From Mycobacterium sp. (GTDB lineage Bacteria > Actinomycetota > Actinomycetes > Mycobacteriales > Mycobacteriaceae): a stretch of 64,000 bases of DNA. Under the pieces are notes generated by a model, which was not told where the DNA came from, made no database searches, and saw only the letters and a program-made list of their open reading frames with translations. Below, one piece after another: positions 1-7,838 of the stretch; the stretch's first letter is position 1; each line of letters starts with the position of its first letter. The DNA lies in the NCBI GenBank assembly GCA_025965895.1, contig JAOPWC010000074.1:1-64000 (forward strand). Direction: 5' to 3'. The translations under genes and the position numbers were made by a program.

Positions 1-123
1 GATCCGAATACCGCAGGCTGAACTCGTCGCTGGACACCCTGCCCAACCTACGAAACCACCCGCGCTCGTGAGGTGAAACTGCCCGAAGGGCCACCGCTGC
101 CGGGCGAAGTCCCGGCCGCGGCG

Positions 124-351
124 TAGATCCTTGCCGTCTTCTATGACGAGGTCGATGCTCTTGTACGCGTCCGGAATCTCGTCAATCCACGTCTCACCGT
201 GGCGGTATTCGATGCCCTTCATCCGCTCGTCGAGGTCTTCGACGGTGAACTGCTTGTTGGCCTCGGTGCGCGAGAACCGGCGGCCGGCGCCGTCGGGGGA
301 ACTGCACAGACCGGCCTTGTTCCCGTCCCCTGACGACGTTGGGAGTGCGAG
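124..351 (-). pseudogene. C-terminal fragment of RtcB RNA ligase
   Basis: Read on the minus strand this stretch encodes a segment with the RtcB signature around GAGRRFSRTEANKQF, then VEDLDERMKGIEY and DEIPDAYKSID. These match the C-terminal part of RtcB (3'-phosphate RNA ligase), where the GAGR-S-R segment lies near the GMP/Mn site. The N-terminal three quarters and the initiation codon are missing. The usual ending after the DEIPxAYK block is replaced by unrelated residues running towards the left edge. No complete gene is possible inside the window on the upstream side, so this is a truncated remnant, probably left by rearrangement of the accessory region. Confidence 0.6.
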
Positions 352-357
352 TAGATG

Positions 358-907
358 ACGATGGTGAGCAATTTTCACGTCAGCATGTTGCGCATCGCGT
401 TTGGCCCATGGCAACTCACGAGGGCTAACTCACAGCGAGGCGTCTAGTAATTACCTTTGTACCAACGACGGCTAGGAAACTGGAGGAATGACTCCAAGTC
501 GAGCGCGAAGTCGACCGCGCAGCGAGGAACTCCGCGACGTCGTCCTGGCAGCCGCACCACAGTGATCGGGGCGCCCAAACTCGCCGCTCCCCAACGGGTT
601 TATCGCACCCGCGCTGGCCCATCGAGCAGACTGCACCCCTTGGCGAGCCGGGCCGTACGTGACGGCGCCGCACTCGCAGCACCACGTCAAGTGCCGACCA
701 CGCGAGCAGGCGATGCTGCCGACCAGGAACCGCCCCGGCCGCAACGGATGGCCGCGAGGACTGCGCACCGGTGGCCGGACCATCCACTGCCCCGACGTCG
801 ACTGCACTAGCTCGCCGACCGCTGGCCTCGCTCTGCGGATACCCGGGCGGCAGGCGTGCGCGGCGAAAAGTCACGGCAGCCTCCGTGCCGACCTTTAGGG
901 TCGTTTT
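358..907. other. Stretch without a recognised gene
   Basis: About 550 bases upstream of the SIR2 gene. Open frames exist on both strands but none has a convincing ribosome site or a recognisable family. The minus-strand frame around 570-720 has a CxCG pair and a phrase (LVGSIACS) that recurs in a similar context on the minus strand near 7600. This may mean that decayed copies of the same sequence lie on both sides of the island. I assign no function. Confidence 0.4.
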
Positions 908-2824
908 ATGGCTAGCGATGATCCGTTCTTGCCGCTTGCGTTTTCCCTGTATTCGAGTGTGGGCGCGTATGCGGTGCTAGCTGGCGCGGGGACCTCGAAG
1001 GGGGCGAACGTCCCGTCGGCTTGGGACATCGTGGTCGATCTGGTCTCCCAGATCGCGAAGGCGCAAGACGCATCTGACGAACTCGCGGCCAAAGGTGCCG
1101 ATGCGTGGTACTTGGAGCGTTACGGTCGTAAGCCGGATTATAGCGACGTCGTTGCCCGGCTCGGATTGACCAAGGTGGAACGCCAAGCGTTGCTGAAACG
1201 CTACTTTGAGCCACCCGTCGGCGAGACAAGCAAGGAAAAGGACCCTTCAGAGGCACACCGCGCCATCGCGCGATTGATGGTAGCTGGCGTCATCCGCGTC
1301 GTTGTGACGATGAACTTAGATCGACTTTTCGAACGTGCACTCAGCGAAGTGGGGATCGAAGCGACGATCGTTTCCACCGACGCTGACGCCGCCGGTTTAC
1401 CGCCCCTACACACAGTGAGAGCGTGCATCGTTCACCTTCACGGCGACTATCTCGAGCCGGAATCGATGCTGAACACTTCGGCAGAGCTGAGCAAGTACTC
1501 GCCGGACATGGCCAAGCTGCTTACACAAATTCTCACGGACTACGGGTTGATCGTTGTGGGGTGGTCCGCGACCTATGACAAAGCACTGCGCAACGCGGTG
1601 CGGCGGTACTACGGGGCGCGTTACACGATGGGCTGGATCGAGCCGCAGCCATTAAACCGGGTGGCTAGGCGTCTGGTCCGTGACAAATCCGCCCTTGTGT
1701 TGGCCGCCACCGCAGATGAAGCCTTCAAGCACTTGTCCGACCAGGTCGTGGCCCTGACTGACCGGCAGGCACGCGACCCGCTGACACTCGATGTCGCCGT
1801 GAGCCGAATCAAGCGCGAACTCGAGCACCGCAATCCTGCGATCACGGCGCACGATACTGTTGTCGCCGAATTCAGCCGCCTCCGATCGCTCTCCGCGTTC
1901 CACTTGTCGAACTACAACGACACGTCCCAATTGCGCAGCCTCAATGATCAAGTCTTCGAGGCCGTTCGCGTTCCACTCGGCGGCGTCGCGGTCCTGTCCT
2001 TCTGGGGCCCCCAAGACACCGATGCGTGGTGGATGCCGGAGATTGAGCGGCTGGCCCGACCCGCTCGCCTCGGCGGCGCGGGTGCGCTCATCAATCTGCC
2101 TGTGGTCGCTGCATCAATGCTGTTCTACGCCGCCGGGGTCGCCGCTGTGGCAAACGAAAAGTACGAACGCGTTGCGAAACTATTCGCACTCCGGGGCTCC
2201 AGACCGGGCGCAGGACCCTCTTCTGTGGTCACAGTGCTTGATCCCGTCGTACTCGGATACCATGCGGCCGCGCACTACGATCACGTTGCAGCCGTCCTCC
2301 GCGAAGCCCTGACACTTGGGACGGAACCCATTGAGGACGCGTGGCAGGCATTTGAAGTGTTGCGGATGGTCGCCGTGCTCCGCAGCGCCCCGAATTTCAA
2401 TGCGATTGTGAGCAATTACGCGGCGGCGCAAAGAAGCGAACAGGCAACAGCATCGCTCCAATCCGGCGGCGCTGTTGCGTCAACCACGAAGGCTCTCCGC
2501 GAGCAACTCACGGCGCTGTGTTCGGCTGATGGTCACCATGTGCTCGGCGCAGAACGAATGCATGAGCAATCCGGCCTTCGGTGGGCAAGTCCGCCGGCGG
2601 AGCGGCTCTATCACGACATAGACCGTGAGATCGACACCCACCTGCTGGTACGTGCCATGAACATCGACAAGCCCGCGCTTCTGCTCGCGCTGACCGCACT
2701 CAGCACAAACATAGGCGAGACGGCACGGGTGGCAGCTCAGCGGTCCATCTCCGGCGGCGGCGTCGAACCGACCGAAGTATGGCTTGACGCGCGACGTCCG
2801 ACACCCAGGGGCGACGGTGGCTGA
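908..2824 (+). CDS. SIR2-domain protein, candidate anti-phage NAD-hydrolase
   Basis: A 638-residue protein with an N-terminal SIR2-like fold. The nucleotide-binding segment GAGTSKGANVPSAWDIV lies at residues 26-42, the TMNLDRLFE segment with the family's catalytic Asn at about 137, HLHGD with the His at about 178, and a closing VVGWSATYDKALRNAV at about 217-231. Known bacterial SIR2-like proteins with intact N and H residues are NADases that deplete NAD+ during phage infection. The roughly 370 residues after the domain match no family I recognise and probably sense or oligomerise. No HerA, Argonaute or other usual partner lies next to it, so it would act alone. The ribosome site before the ATG is weak. 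The 3' end overlaps a minus-strand frame. It could also be a protein deacetylase, but the context argues against that. Confidence 0.75.
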   Translation: MASDDPFLPLAFSLYSSVGAYAVLAGAGTSKGANVPSAWDIVVDLVSQIAKAQDASDELAAKGADAWYLERYGRKPDYSDVVARLGLTKVERQALLKRYFEPPVGETSKEKDPSEAHRAIARLMVAGVIRVVVTMNLDRLFERALSEVGIEATIVSTDADAAGLPPLHTVRACIVHLHGDYLEPESMLNTSAELSKYSPDMAKLLTQILTDYGLIVVGWSATYDKALRNAVRRYYGARYTMGWIEPQPLNRVARRLVRDKSALVLAATADEAFKHLSDQVVALTDRQARDPLTLDVAVSRIKRELEHRNPAITAHDTVVAEFSRLRSLSAFHLSNYNDTSQLRSLNDQVFEAVRVPLGGVAVLSFWGPQDTDAWWMPEIERLARPARLGGAGALINLPVVAASMLFYAAGVAAVANEKYERVAKLFALRGSRPGAGPSSVVTVLDPVVLGYHAAAHYDHVAAVLREALTLGTEPIEDAWQAFEVLRMVAVLRSAPNFNAIVSNYAAAQRSEQATASLQSGGAVASTTKALREQLTALCSADGHHVLGAERMHEQSGLRWASPPAERLYHDIDREIDTHLLVRAMNIDKPALLLALTALSTNIGETARVAAQRSISGGGVEPTEVWLDARRPTPRGDGG

Positions 2825-3036
2825 TGGCCGCTGGATTGCCGGTACAGGCCGGTCCTCAACTTGTGCGGTCGACGCGGTTTGCAGCCACGGGTTCAACCCG
2901 GCACGTTTATGCCCATCCAGTGCCGCGCTCACAGTTCAATCACCTGTGCGGCGATCATCGCCACCCGGATCTCGTCATCGTCCACGGCGGTGTAGCACCG
3001 CGCGCCGAGCTGGCGAGCGCTGAGACCCCCAGAGGG
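2480..3036 (-). pseudogene. Two coupled minus-strand remnants antisense to the SIR2 3' end
   Basis: Directly after the pentapeptide gene's stop, the same frame stays open for 34 codons and ends in DDDEIRVAMIAAQVIEL at 2929. A GTG at 2932 overlaps that stop (GTGA) and opens a 150-codon frame beginning MSAALDGHKRAGLNPWLQ. Overlapping stop and start, together with plausible composition, suggest two genes that were once translationally coupled. The second runs opposite the last ~340 bases of the SIR2 gene. No family is recognised, and both may be remnants or chance frames. Confidence 0.25.
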
Positions 3037-5076
3037 TCATCGTTTGATTCGTGCCCGCAAGGCGAGAACGGTGAAGGCGAGGAGTACCGGGCCGGCTAGG
3101 CGAAGAAAGAAATCGAGAAGCGTGCCAGCAGCCGTCGTGTCAAGAGTTGGTGTGCTGCGCACTTGAAGGAGCGAGATGCTCTCTCTGGCAGAGTAATCCA
3201 GCGCAGTCCAGAACCCGGTCGGCGGACAACGCTGCTTGTAACTGGCAACTCCAGTCGTCGGGTTGAACCCGGGTGCCGCCGACTGACAAGACTGGTTGTA
3301 ACTGACAGCTCCGGTCGTCAGGTTGACCGCTGCAATCTGCGGTGCCTGCGGCGTCGCGGTAGCGAAAAAGGAATGGGTGTAGAGGAATGCGGCGGCGGCA
3401 ATCACGACCGCAAAAGTGGTAAGCGCCCGTGACGCTCGCAGACCGTAGCCGGAGAACGCCCAATACCCGTATAGGAGCGCTCGTTCGGCCCAGGACGGCG
3501 CACCTCGTCGACTAGCTGCGGTCCCGCCGGTGGGCTTGCGGCCGGCCAGTCGGCGCATCTCCATCTCGCCGTAGTAGAAATCGGCTGCGCCAGGCTCATT
3601 CTTGGCCTCCTCTAGCCCCTTGCGTAGGTCGCGGTAGATCTCGGCAATCTCGGGCGCCGGCAGGAAAAGAAAATCTGCGCGCCCGGGCTTGGCGCCGCCA
3701 GTGTGTGCTTGTCGCCATCGGAGTTCCTCGGCGATGATGCGGCGGCGGCCCAACAGTCGCCACCCCAACCGGCGCGGCGTTGGTTGGAACGAACAGCCTG
3801 GTCCGATTCGAAGCTTGTCGAGGCCGTGTGCCCGAGCAAATGCGCAGTTATCGAGGACCACGTCAGACAGGACGAGTTCGCCGATGTTTGCCCGCGTCAG
3901 CGAGGTCACACGGCATCGAGGCGGTACTTCCGCCAACTTCTTTTCCAGCTTGTCTCGGAGTTCCTTCGCCGCCGCTGCCGCTTCGGCGCGCGCGCGCTCC
4001 CGAGGTGAATCACCGCTTGGAGGTTCGGGTGTATTGCGGGCTGGAATCTCCTCCGCAAATGCAGGACTCGAGACAATGCTGCGGCGCAAGAATTCGGAAT
4101 CGCTGAGATCGACCCGCGGGCAGTAAAGCACTAGGTGAGCACCCTCCCGGGCTTGCAGCCAGGACGCATCGATCTCCGTCGCGGTGATCGAGATGCGGCT
4201 GCGGACGGCCAGGACTGCCCGGTCGAGTGAAACCGTGGATGCGTTCCACGGCCCTGGGTCGGGGGCGGAAAATACGGCACTCGTAAAACTCAGTCGGTGC
4301 GCCAGCGCGCGGTCGAAGGCGGCAAGGCCTGCGAAGGTCGCCCCGTCGAACCCGGCGTCGCCGGTGAAGGCCGCCCCGCGGAACGCGGCTTCGCCGGTGA
4401 AGGTCGCGTCGCCTAAAAAGGCGCGGCCGGTGAAGGTCGCCCCGTCGAAAACGGCGTCGCCGGTGAAGGTCGCCCCGCGGAACCCGGCGTCGCCGGTGAA
4501 GGCCGCCTCGGCGAAATCGGCGTCGCCGGTGAAGGTCGCGTGGCTGAAAAAGGCGTCGCCGGTGAAGGTCGCCCCGCCGAACAAGGCACGGCCGGCGAAG
4601 GTCGCCTCGTCGAACTCGGTGTCGCCGGTGAAGGTCGCGTTGCTGAATAAGGCGTCGCCGGTGAAGGTCGCCCCGCGGAACGCGGTGTCGCCGGTGAAGG
4701 TCGCGTCAAAGAATTCGGCAAGGCTGGTGAAGGTCGCCCCTGCGAAGTCGACGCCGTCGTCGAACCTGCAGGATTCCAATCGAATCCACGGCAACTGACT
4801 CCCGTCGAATCCAGTAAGACGGCCAGATACAACCGCCCCGCCCAGATCAATCCACGCGCCGGCGCCGATTCCCCAAGCCTCCCCATCGCCAGACAGTATC
4901 GCCTTCAACACAGCTGCCCGGATACGACGGTCATCGCCCCAATCCGTCTTGTCGACCTCAGACTGATCCGCATCGTCGTCGCCGGGAAAGTTGCATGGCT
5001 CACCACTTCGAATCGCGTTTAGCAGCTTTCGCTCAGGGACGGTCAGCGACTCCAGATTCTCCACGACAGGAAGCAT
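3037..5076 (-). CDS. Pentapeptide-repeat membrane protein with channel-like C-terminus
   Basis: A 679-residue protein. Residues 1-100 are a leader region. Residues about 105-255 are a near-perfect array of pentapeptide repeats (A-T-F-T-G / D-A-x-F-x pairs), expected to fold as a right-handed quadrilateral beta-helix. A charged Ala/Glu-rich linker follows near 365-400, then hydrophobic helices near 577-600 and 655-672. Between the helices lie two similar segments, TTGAVSYNQSC and TTGVASYKQRC, followed by FWTALDYS. The layout (helix, re-entrant-like segment, helix, basic tail) recalls two-helix ion channels, but no GYGD filter is visible. It converges on the SIR2 gene and lies in accessory DNA. 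Its function is unknown; a membrane-acting defence or stress role is inference. Confidence 0.7.
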   Translation of the reverse strand: MLPVVENLESLTVPERKLLNAIRSGEPCNFPGDDDADQSEVDKTDWGDDRRIRAAVLKAILSGDGEAWGIGAGAWIDLGGAVVSGRLTGFDGSQLPWIRLESCRFDDGVDFAGATFTSLAEFFDATFTGDTAFRGATFTGDALFSNATFTGDTEFDEATFAGRALFGGATFTGDAFFSHATFTGDADFAEAAFTGDAGFRGATFTGDAVFDGATFTGRAFLGDATFTGEAAFRGAAFTGDAGFDGATFAGLAAFDRALAHRLSFTSAVFSAPDPGPWNASTVSLDRAVLAVRSRISITATEIDASWLQAREGAHLVLYCPRVDLSDSEFLRRSIVSSPAFAEEIPARNTPEPPSGDSPRERARAEAAAAAKELRDKLEKKLAEVPPRCRVTSLTRANIGELVLSDVVLDNCAFARAHGLDKLRIGPGCSFQPTPRRLGWRLLGRRRIIAEELRWRQAHTGGAKPGRADFLFLPAPEIAEIYRDLRKGLEEAKNEPGAADFYYGEMEMRRLAGRKPTGGTAASRRGAPSWAERALLYGYWAFSGYGLRASRALTTFAVVIAAAAFLYTHSFFATATPQAPQIAAVNLTTGAVSYNQSCQSAAPGFNPTTGVASYKQRCPPTGFWTALDYSARESISLLQVRSTPTLDTTAAGTLLDFFLRLAGPVLLAFTVLALRARIKR
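4312..4740 (-). repeat. 30-bp tandem repeats encoding paired pentapeptides
   Basis: The plus strand shows about 14 copies of a 30-base unit whose most constant part is GTCGCCGGTGAAGGTCGC, each encoding two pentapeptides of the adjacent gene. Units differ mainly at the two variable positions of each pentapeptide. Such arrays expand and contract by slippage in steps that keep the frame. Confidence 0.85.
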
Positions 5077-5480
5077 GCCCCATCACCGACGGGTCGGGAT
5101 CACCAACGCGGCTACACGATCGTCACTCGCCTAGAAAGCAATCGTCGGGCTCGCCGCGCAGGCGACTTCCCGAGCGGAACCTGACGCTTGGGCGGGGTTC
5201 GCAAACCGAGAGCAGAATTCAGTGATCTTGCCACCTTTGCGGTGGCGTGGACATTGGTCGACGTGGCGGGCGTCATGCTACCGGGACGCTTGAACCGCGG
5301 CTCTTTATGAGACAGTTCGATCGGGCTGGCGATCCATCGTTTATTCATTGTTTATGAACGTAATTGAGGCCAATACAGACGGAACCATCGTGAAGCCGTA
5401 GCGCCGTAAACCGTTGTGGTTCAATAGCACAGCCAAACCGACCAGAACTAGCGTGATAGGGGTTCTCGCTAATCCCTAGG
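5077..5480. other. Intergenic stretch, no supported gene
   Basis: This 400-base gap lies between the divergent pentapeptide gene and the phage-like genes. A minus-strand frame of 78 codons (5112-5348, starting MNKRWIASPIELSH) has normal-looking N-terminal composition but no recognised family and no clear ribosome site. The sequence near 5340-5360 is AT-richer than its surroundings and could hold the promoter of the pentapeptide gene. Confidence 0.35.
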
Positions 5481-5508
5481 TCCAGGTTCGAGTCCTGTCG
5501 GAGGCGCA
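5481..5508 (+). other. tRNA 3'-end-like segment, candidate attachment site
   Basis: CAGG-TTCGAGT-CCTG forms a four-pair T-arm with a standard seven-base T-loop and is followed by an acceptor-like CGGAGGCG then CA. No matching 5' half, D-arm or anticodon arm precedes it, so this is not a tRNA gene. Lone tRNA 3' ends are what tyrosine-integrase elements leave at att sites. It lies 125 bases before phage-type genes, which fits that reading. Confidence 0.4.
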
Positions 5509-5632
5509 GGTCGGAGCACCCCAGGGGGTACCCCCACGGGACTCCGCCAGCACCGCATAGCAGTCGGGCGGCTACGTCCGGGGGCTGAAAGCTTGAAACC
5601 ACGACCTGCATAAACGTGAAAGGAGGGGAGCG

Positions 5633-6021
5633 ATGGCCGAAGAGCCGAAACCGCCGGCCGCACTTGCCGCGGGCGGTCGGGCGTTGTGGCGCCAGATCGT
5701 CCGCGCCGCCGCGGAGGAGGATCAGGAGTTGTCGGCGCTTGAGCAGCGGCACCTGTTGTCGGCGTGCCAGCTCACAGACATGGCAGTGAACTGCGGGCGG
5801 CGATGGCCGGGCAGGACAAGGTTGTTTCTGGCTATATGGGGCAGCCGGCGCCGCATCCTTTGCTTAACGAGTGGCGCCAGTTGACGGGGCTTGTCGCGCA
5901 AACGTTGGCGCGGATCAAGTTTTTGCCGCCCGAGGAGGAGTTGTCGGCCGGTAAGTCGCCTGTTCGTCGTTCGACGGCGGGTCGCGCGGCGGCGAATGTT
6001 AGGTGGAGAGGGCCGTCGTGA
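5633..6021 (+). pseudogene. Phage terminase small subunit, frameshifted
   Basis: The start is secured by a very strong ribosome site (AAAGGAGG, about 5 bases before the ATG). The first frame reads MAEEPKPPAALAAGGRALW and a helical segment ELSALEQRHLLSACQLTDM, then shifts frame near 5775-5790. The second frame continues with ELRAAMAGQDKVV, PHPLLNEWRQ and LARIKFLPPEEEL. Joined, the two parts look like a phage terminase small subunit of about 130 residues, the DNA-recognition half of a packaging motor. No large terminase or portal gene follows. The frameshift may be real decay or a sequencing error. Confidence 0.6.
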
Positions 6022-6452
6022 CGAAACGGGCGCGGCGCAAGGTCGCGGAGTGGCGCGGGCTGCTGATAGCGAAGCACGACGATTTCATGCAGCACTGGCG
6101 CATCAAGGGCCACCGGTACCCGTTCGAGGAGTTCCTGAAATCCGGCGCCGATGTGGTGGTCTCTTCTGGCCAGCTGGCGGCCGCGTTGGAGCATGCCGGC
6201 TATCCGTGTGACCGTTTCGACGACGGCGGACCCGACGCCGGCCGGGCGTGGCTTTTGGGCGCGGACGATTCGCTGACGGTGATCGAGGACCACCACGTCG
6301 CCGAGATGGAGCAGCGTGATTTTGATGAGCTTGTCGACGGGACCGGCCTGCGGTGGCGGGTCGATGATGCTTATGCAGCCGCCGCGGTCGGGCGGCACGC
6401 CGAATGGACGCGGCAGATCAGGGCCAGCATCAAGCAGGGGCCCAAGCGATGA
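6018..6452 (+). CDS. Hypothetical phage-associated protein
   Basis: A 144-residue acidic protein beginning MTKRARRKVAEWRGLL. The GTG at 6018 is preferred because it overlaps the terminase stop (GTGA) and has GGAGAGG just upstream; a GTG at 6003 is possible. The protein is soluble, with a basic N-terminus and segments such as HRYPFEEFLKSGADVVV and SLTVIEDHHVAEMEQRDFDELV. I recognise no family. Tight coupling to the terminase-like gene and to the next small ORF marks it as part of one phage-derived operon. Confidence 0.55.
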   Translation: MTKRARRKVAEWRGLLIAKHDDFMQHWRIKGHRYPFEEFLKSGADVVVSSGQLAAALEHAGYPCDRFDDGGPDAGRAWLLGADDSLTVIEDHHVAEMEQRDFDELVDGTGLRWRVDDAYAAAAVGRHAEWTRQIRASIKQGPKR

Positions 6453-6583
6453 CAACCGCGTTGGCGTTCGACGACGGCGAGCAGGTCCGGGCCGCCGCCG
6501 CTCTGCTGGTGTCGGCGGCGGCCGCGCTATGCGCGTTGGCCGCTGTGGGTGTCACCGAATTCGCTGACGCGACTGCCGGATAG
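6449..6583 (+). CDS. Small 44-residue phage-associated ORF
   Basis: The ATG overlaps the previous stop (ATGA), giving MTTALAFDDGEQVRAAAALL followed by an Ala-rich hydrophobic stretch and the ending EFADATAG. It has one amphipathic or weakly transmembrane segment and no recognised family. Coupling to the upstream gene is the main evidence that it is translated. Confidence 0.45.
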   Translation: MTTALAFDDGEQVRAAAALLVSAAAALCALAAVGVTEFADATAG

Positions 6584-6634
6584 AGTCACCGGTGGGGTCA
6601 TCTGTAGAGAGAGCGGCTCTAGCCAGCGGGGATC

Positions 6635-7555
6635 ATGTTTATGGCGGACGAGACACTGCACCACTACACCACGGCAGGCGGCTTAGTCGGCATAGTTGCC
6701 GCCGTTCGTCTTGGCGACATTTGGGAGCAGAGCAGCGAAGCCAGGGAGCTTCCGCGTGATCGCTCGTTCTCGCTTTGGGCAACGGATGCACGCTACTTGA
6801 ACGATTGGGGAGAATTGGATTTCGCTGCTGATGCGCTGGCTGATGCAATCGAGCGTCACTCCCGTGCCTTCGACGGTGATCGTCTCAGTTATTTCGACCA
6901 GTTGGTGCTTAACCTACGCAACCGCGACTACACAGCGGTCGACTGGCCAGCGGGATCCACGCATACGGCATACGTGGCGTGCTTTTGCGAGAATGGAGAT
7001 CTGCTGAGCCAGTGGCAAGGCTATGCCGCGAACGGCGGGGGTTATTCGATTGAGTTTTATGTGGATGCGTTGAAAGAGATGTGGGCGCCGTCTTTTTCCT
7101 CGGGTCGTGAAGAGTTCGCGTATACACAGGGCGCGCTGCTGCACAAGGTCAGATACAGGTTGGATGAAAGTTTCATTGAAGGAGCGGCCAAAGAAATTCT
7201 GGAAGCGGACCCAGGGCTTGCGATGTTCGGATGTGTGGAGACTCTTGCGCGATTTAAGAACGCAGCATTTGAAGCTGAATGCGAATGGCGAGCGATAAAC
7301 GTGTCTCCGACCGCGTCTATGTATTGCCAGTTCAGGACAACACCGGCTGGTCGGCTCGTTCCTTACTCCCGATTCTTAAGGCTCCAGCACGAATTCCCAT
7401 TTGACCCTAGCAAGGCACGCTCGGCTATCAAGTCAGTGACGATTGGTCCTGGCCTGGATCAGAAGTTGCGCAGCGAAGCCGTAAGACAAATGCTCAATCA
7501 ACGCGGTTTCACCGACGTCAAAATAATGGTCTCCGGGATTACTTATAACCCGTAA
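6635..7555 (+). CDS. DUF2971-family protein
   Basis: A 306-residue soluble protein. The N-terminus has LHHYTTAGGLVGIV (the 'YKYT' type opening of DUF2971), then LWATDARYLNDWGELDFA in the position of the family's N-D-x-x-E segment. CFCENGDLLSQWQGYAANGGGYSIEF is the conserved C-F/S...D...W..YA..G.G block. The molecular function of the family is not settled; members are often found in defence-type islands. GC content is visibly lower than in the flanking core genes, which suggests recent acquisition. An ATG two codons downstream (6641) is an alternative start. Confidence 0.75.
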   Translation: MFMADETLHHYTTAGGLVGIVAAVRLGDIWEQSSEARELPRDRSFSLWATDARYLNDWGELDFAADALADAIERHSRAFDGDRLSYFDQLVLNLRNRDYTAVDWPAGSTHTAYVACFCENGDLLSQWQGYAANGGGYSIEFYVDALKEMWAPSFSSGREEFAYTQGALLHKVRYRLDESFIEGAAKEILEADPGLAMFGCVETLARFKNAAFEAECEWRAINVSPTASMYCQFRTTPAGRLVPYSRFLRLQHEFPFDPSKARSAIKSVTIGPGLDQKLRSEAVRQMLNQRGFTDVKIMVSGITYNP

Positions 7556-7748
7556 GACCTCGCGGCACGTACCGGCTGTTCCCGTCGGCGCCGCTGACGC
7601 ACATGAGCATGCGATGGAGCCGACAAGCATCCGAGGTCGTGCATGTAGGTGGATGGCGGCCCAGGGCGGGGCTGCACCGGCATAACCGCAGTAGCTAGTT
7701 TGTCCGTCGGTGAAGCGGCTGGCTGCGTATGGTGAGCCGGTGGAGGGC

Positions 7749-7826
7749 ATGCCGTTCGGGCGTTATCGCCTTATCGCGTTGTTGGGCCGCGGCGCCGAGC
7801 ACGACCTGACGCCCGACGAGCACTAG
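7749..7826 (+). pseudogene. Stub of a Ser/Thr protein kinase gene
   Basis: The frame MPFGRYRLIALLGRG is the standard opening of a mycobacterial PknB-type kinase, up to the first glycines of the P-loop. It then jumps to AEHDLTPDEH and a stop after 25 codons. The kinase core is missing, which fits an internal deletion. The surrounding 7556-7838 stretch holds nothing else I can support. Confidence 0.4.
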
Positions 7827-7838
7827 AGGGTAAAAAAG

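Noticed and set aside
5400..5510. A complete tRNA gene
   Set aside because: Only the T-arm and an acceptor-like 3' strand can be formed. No complementary 5' acceptor strand, D-arm or anticodon arm precedes it.
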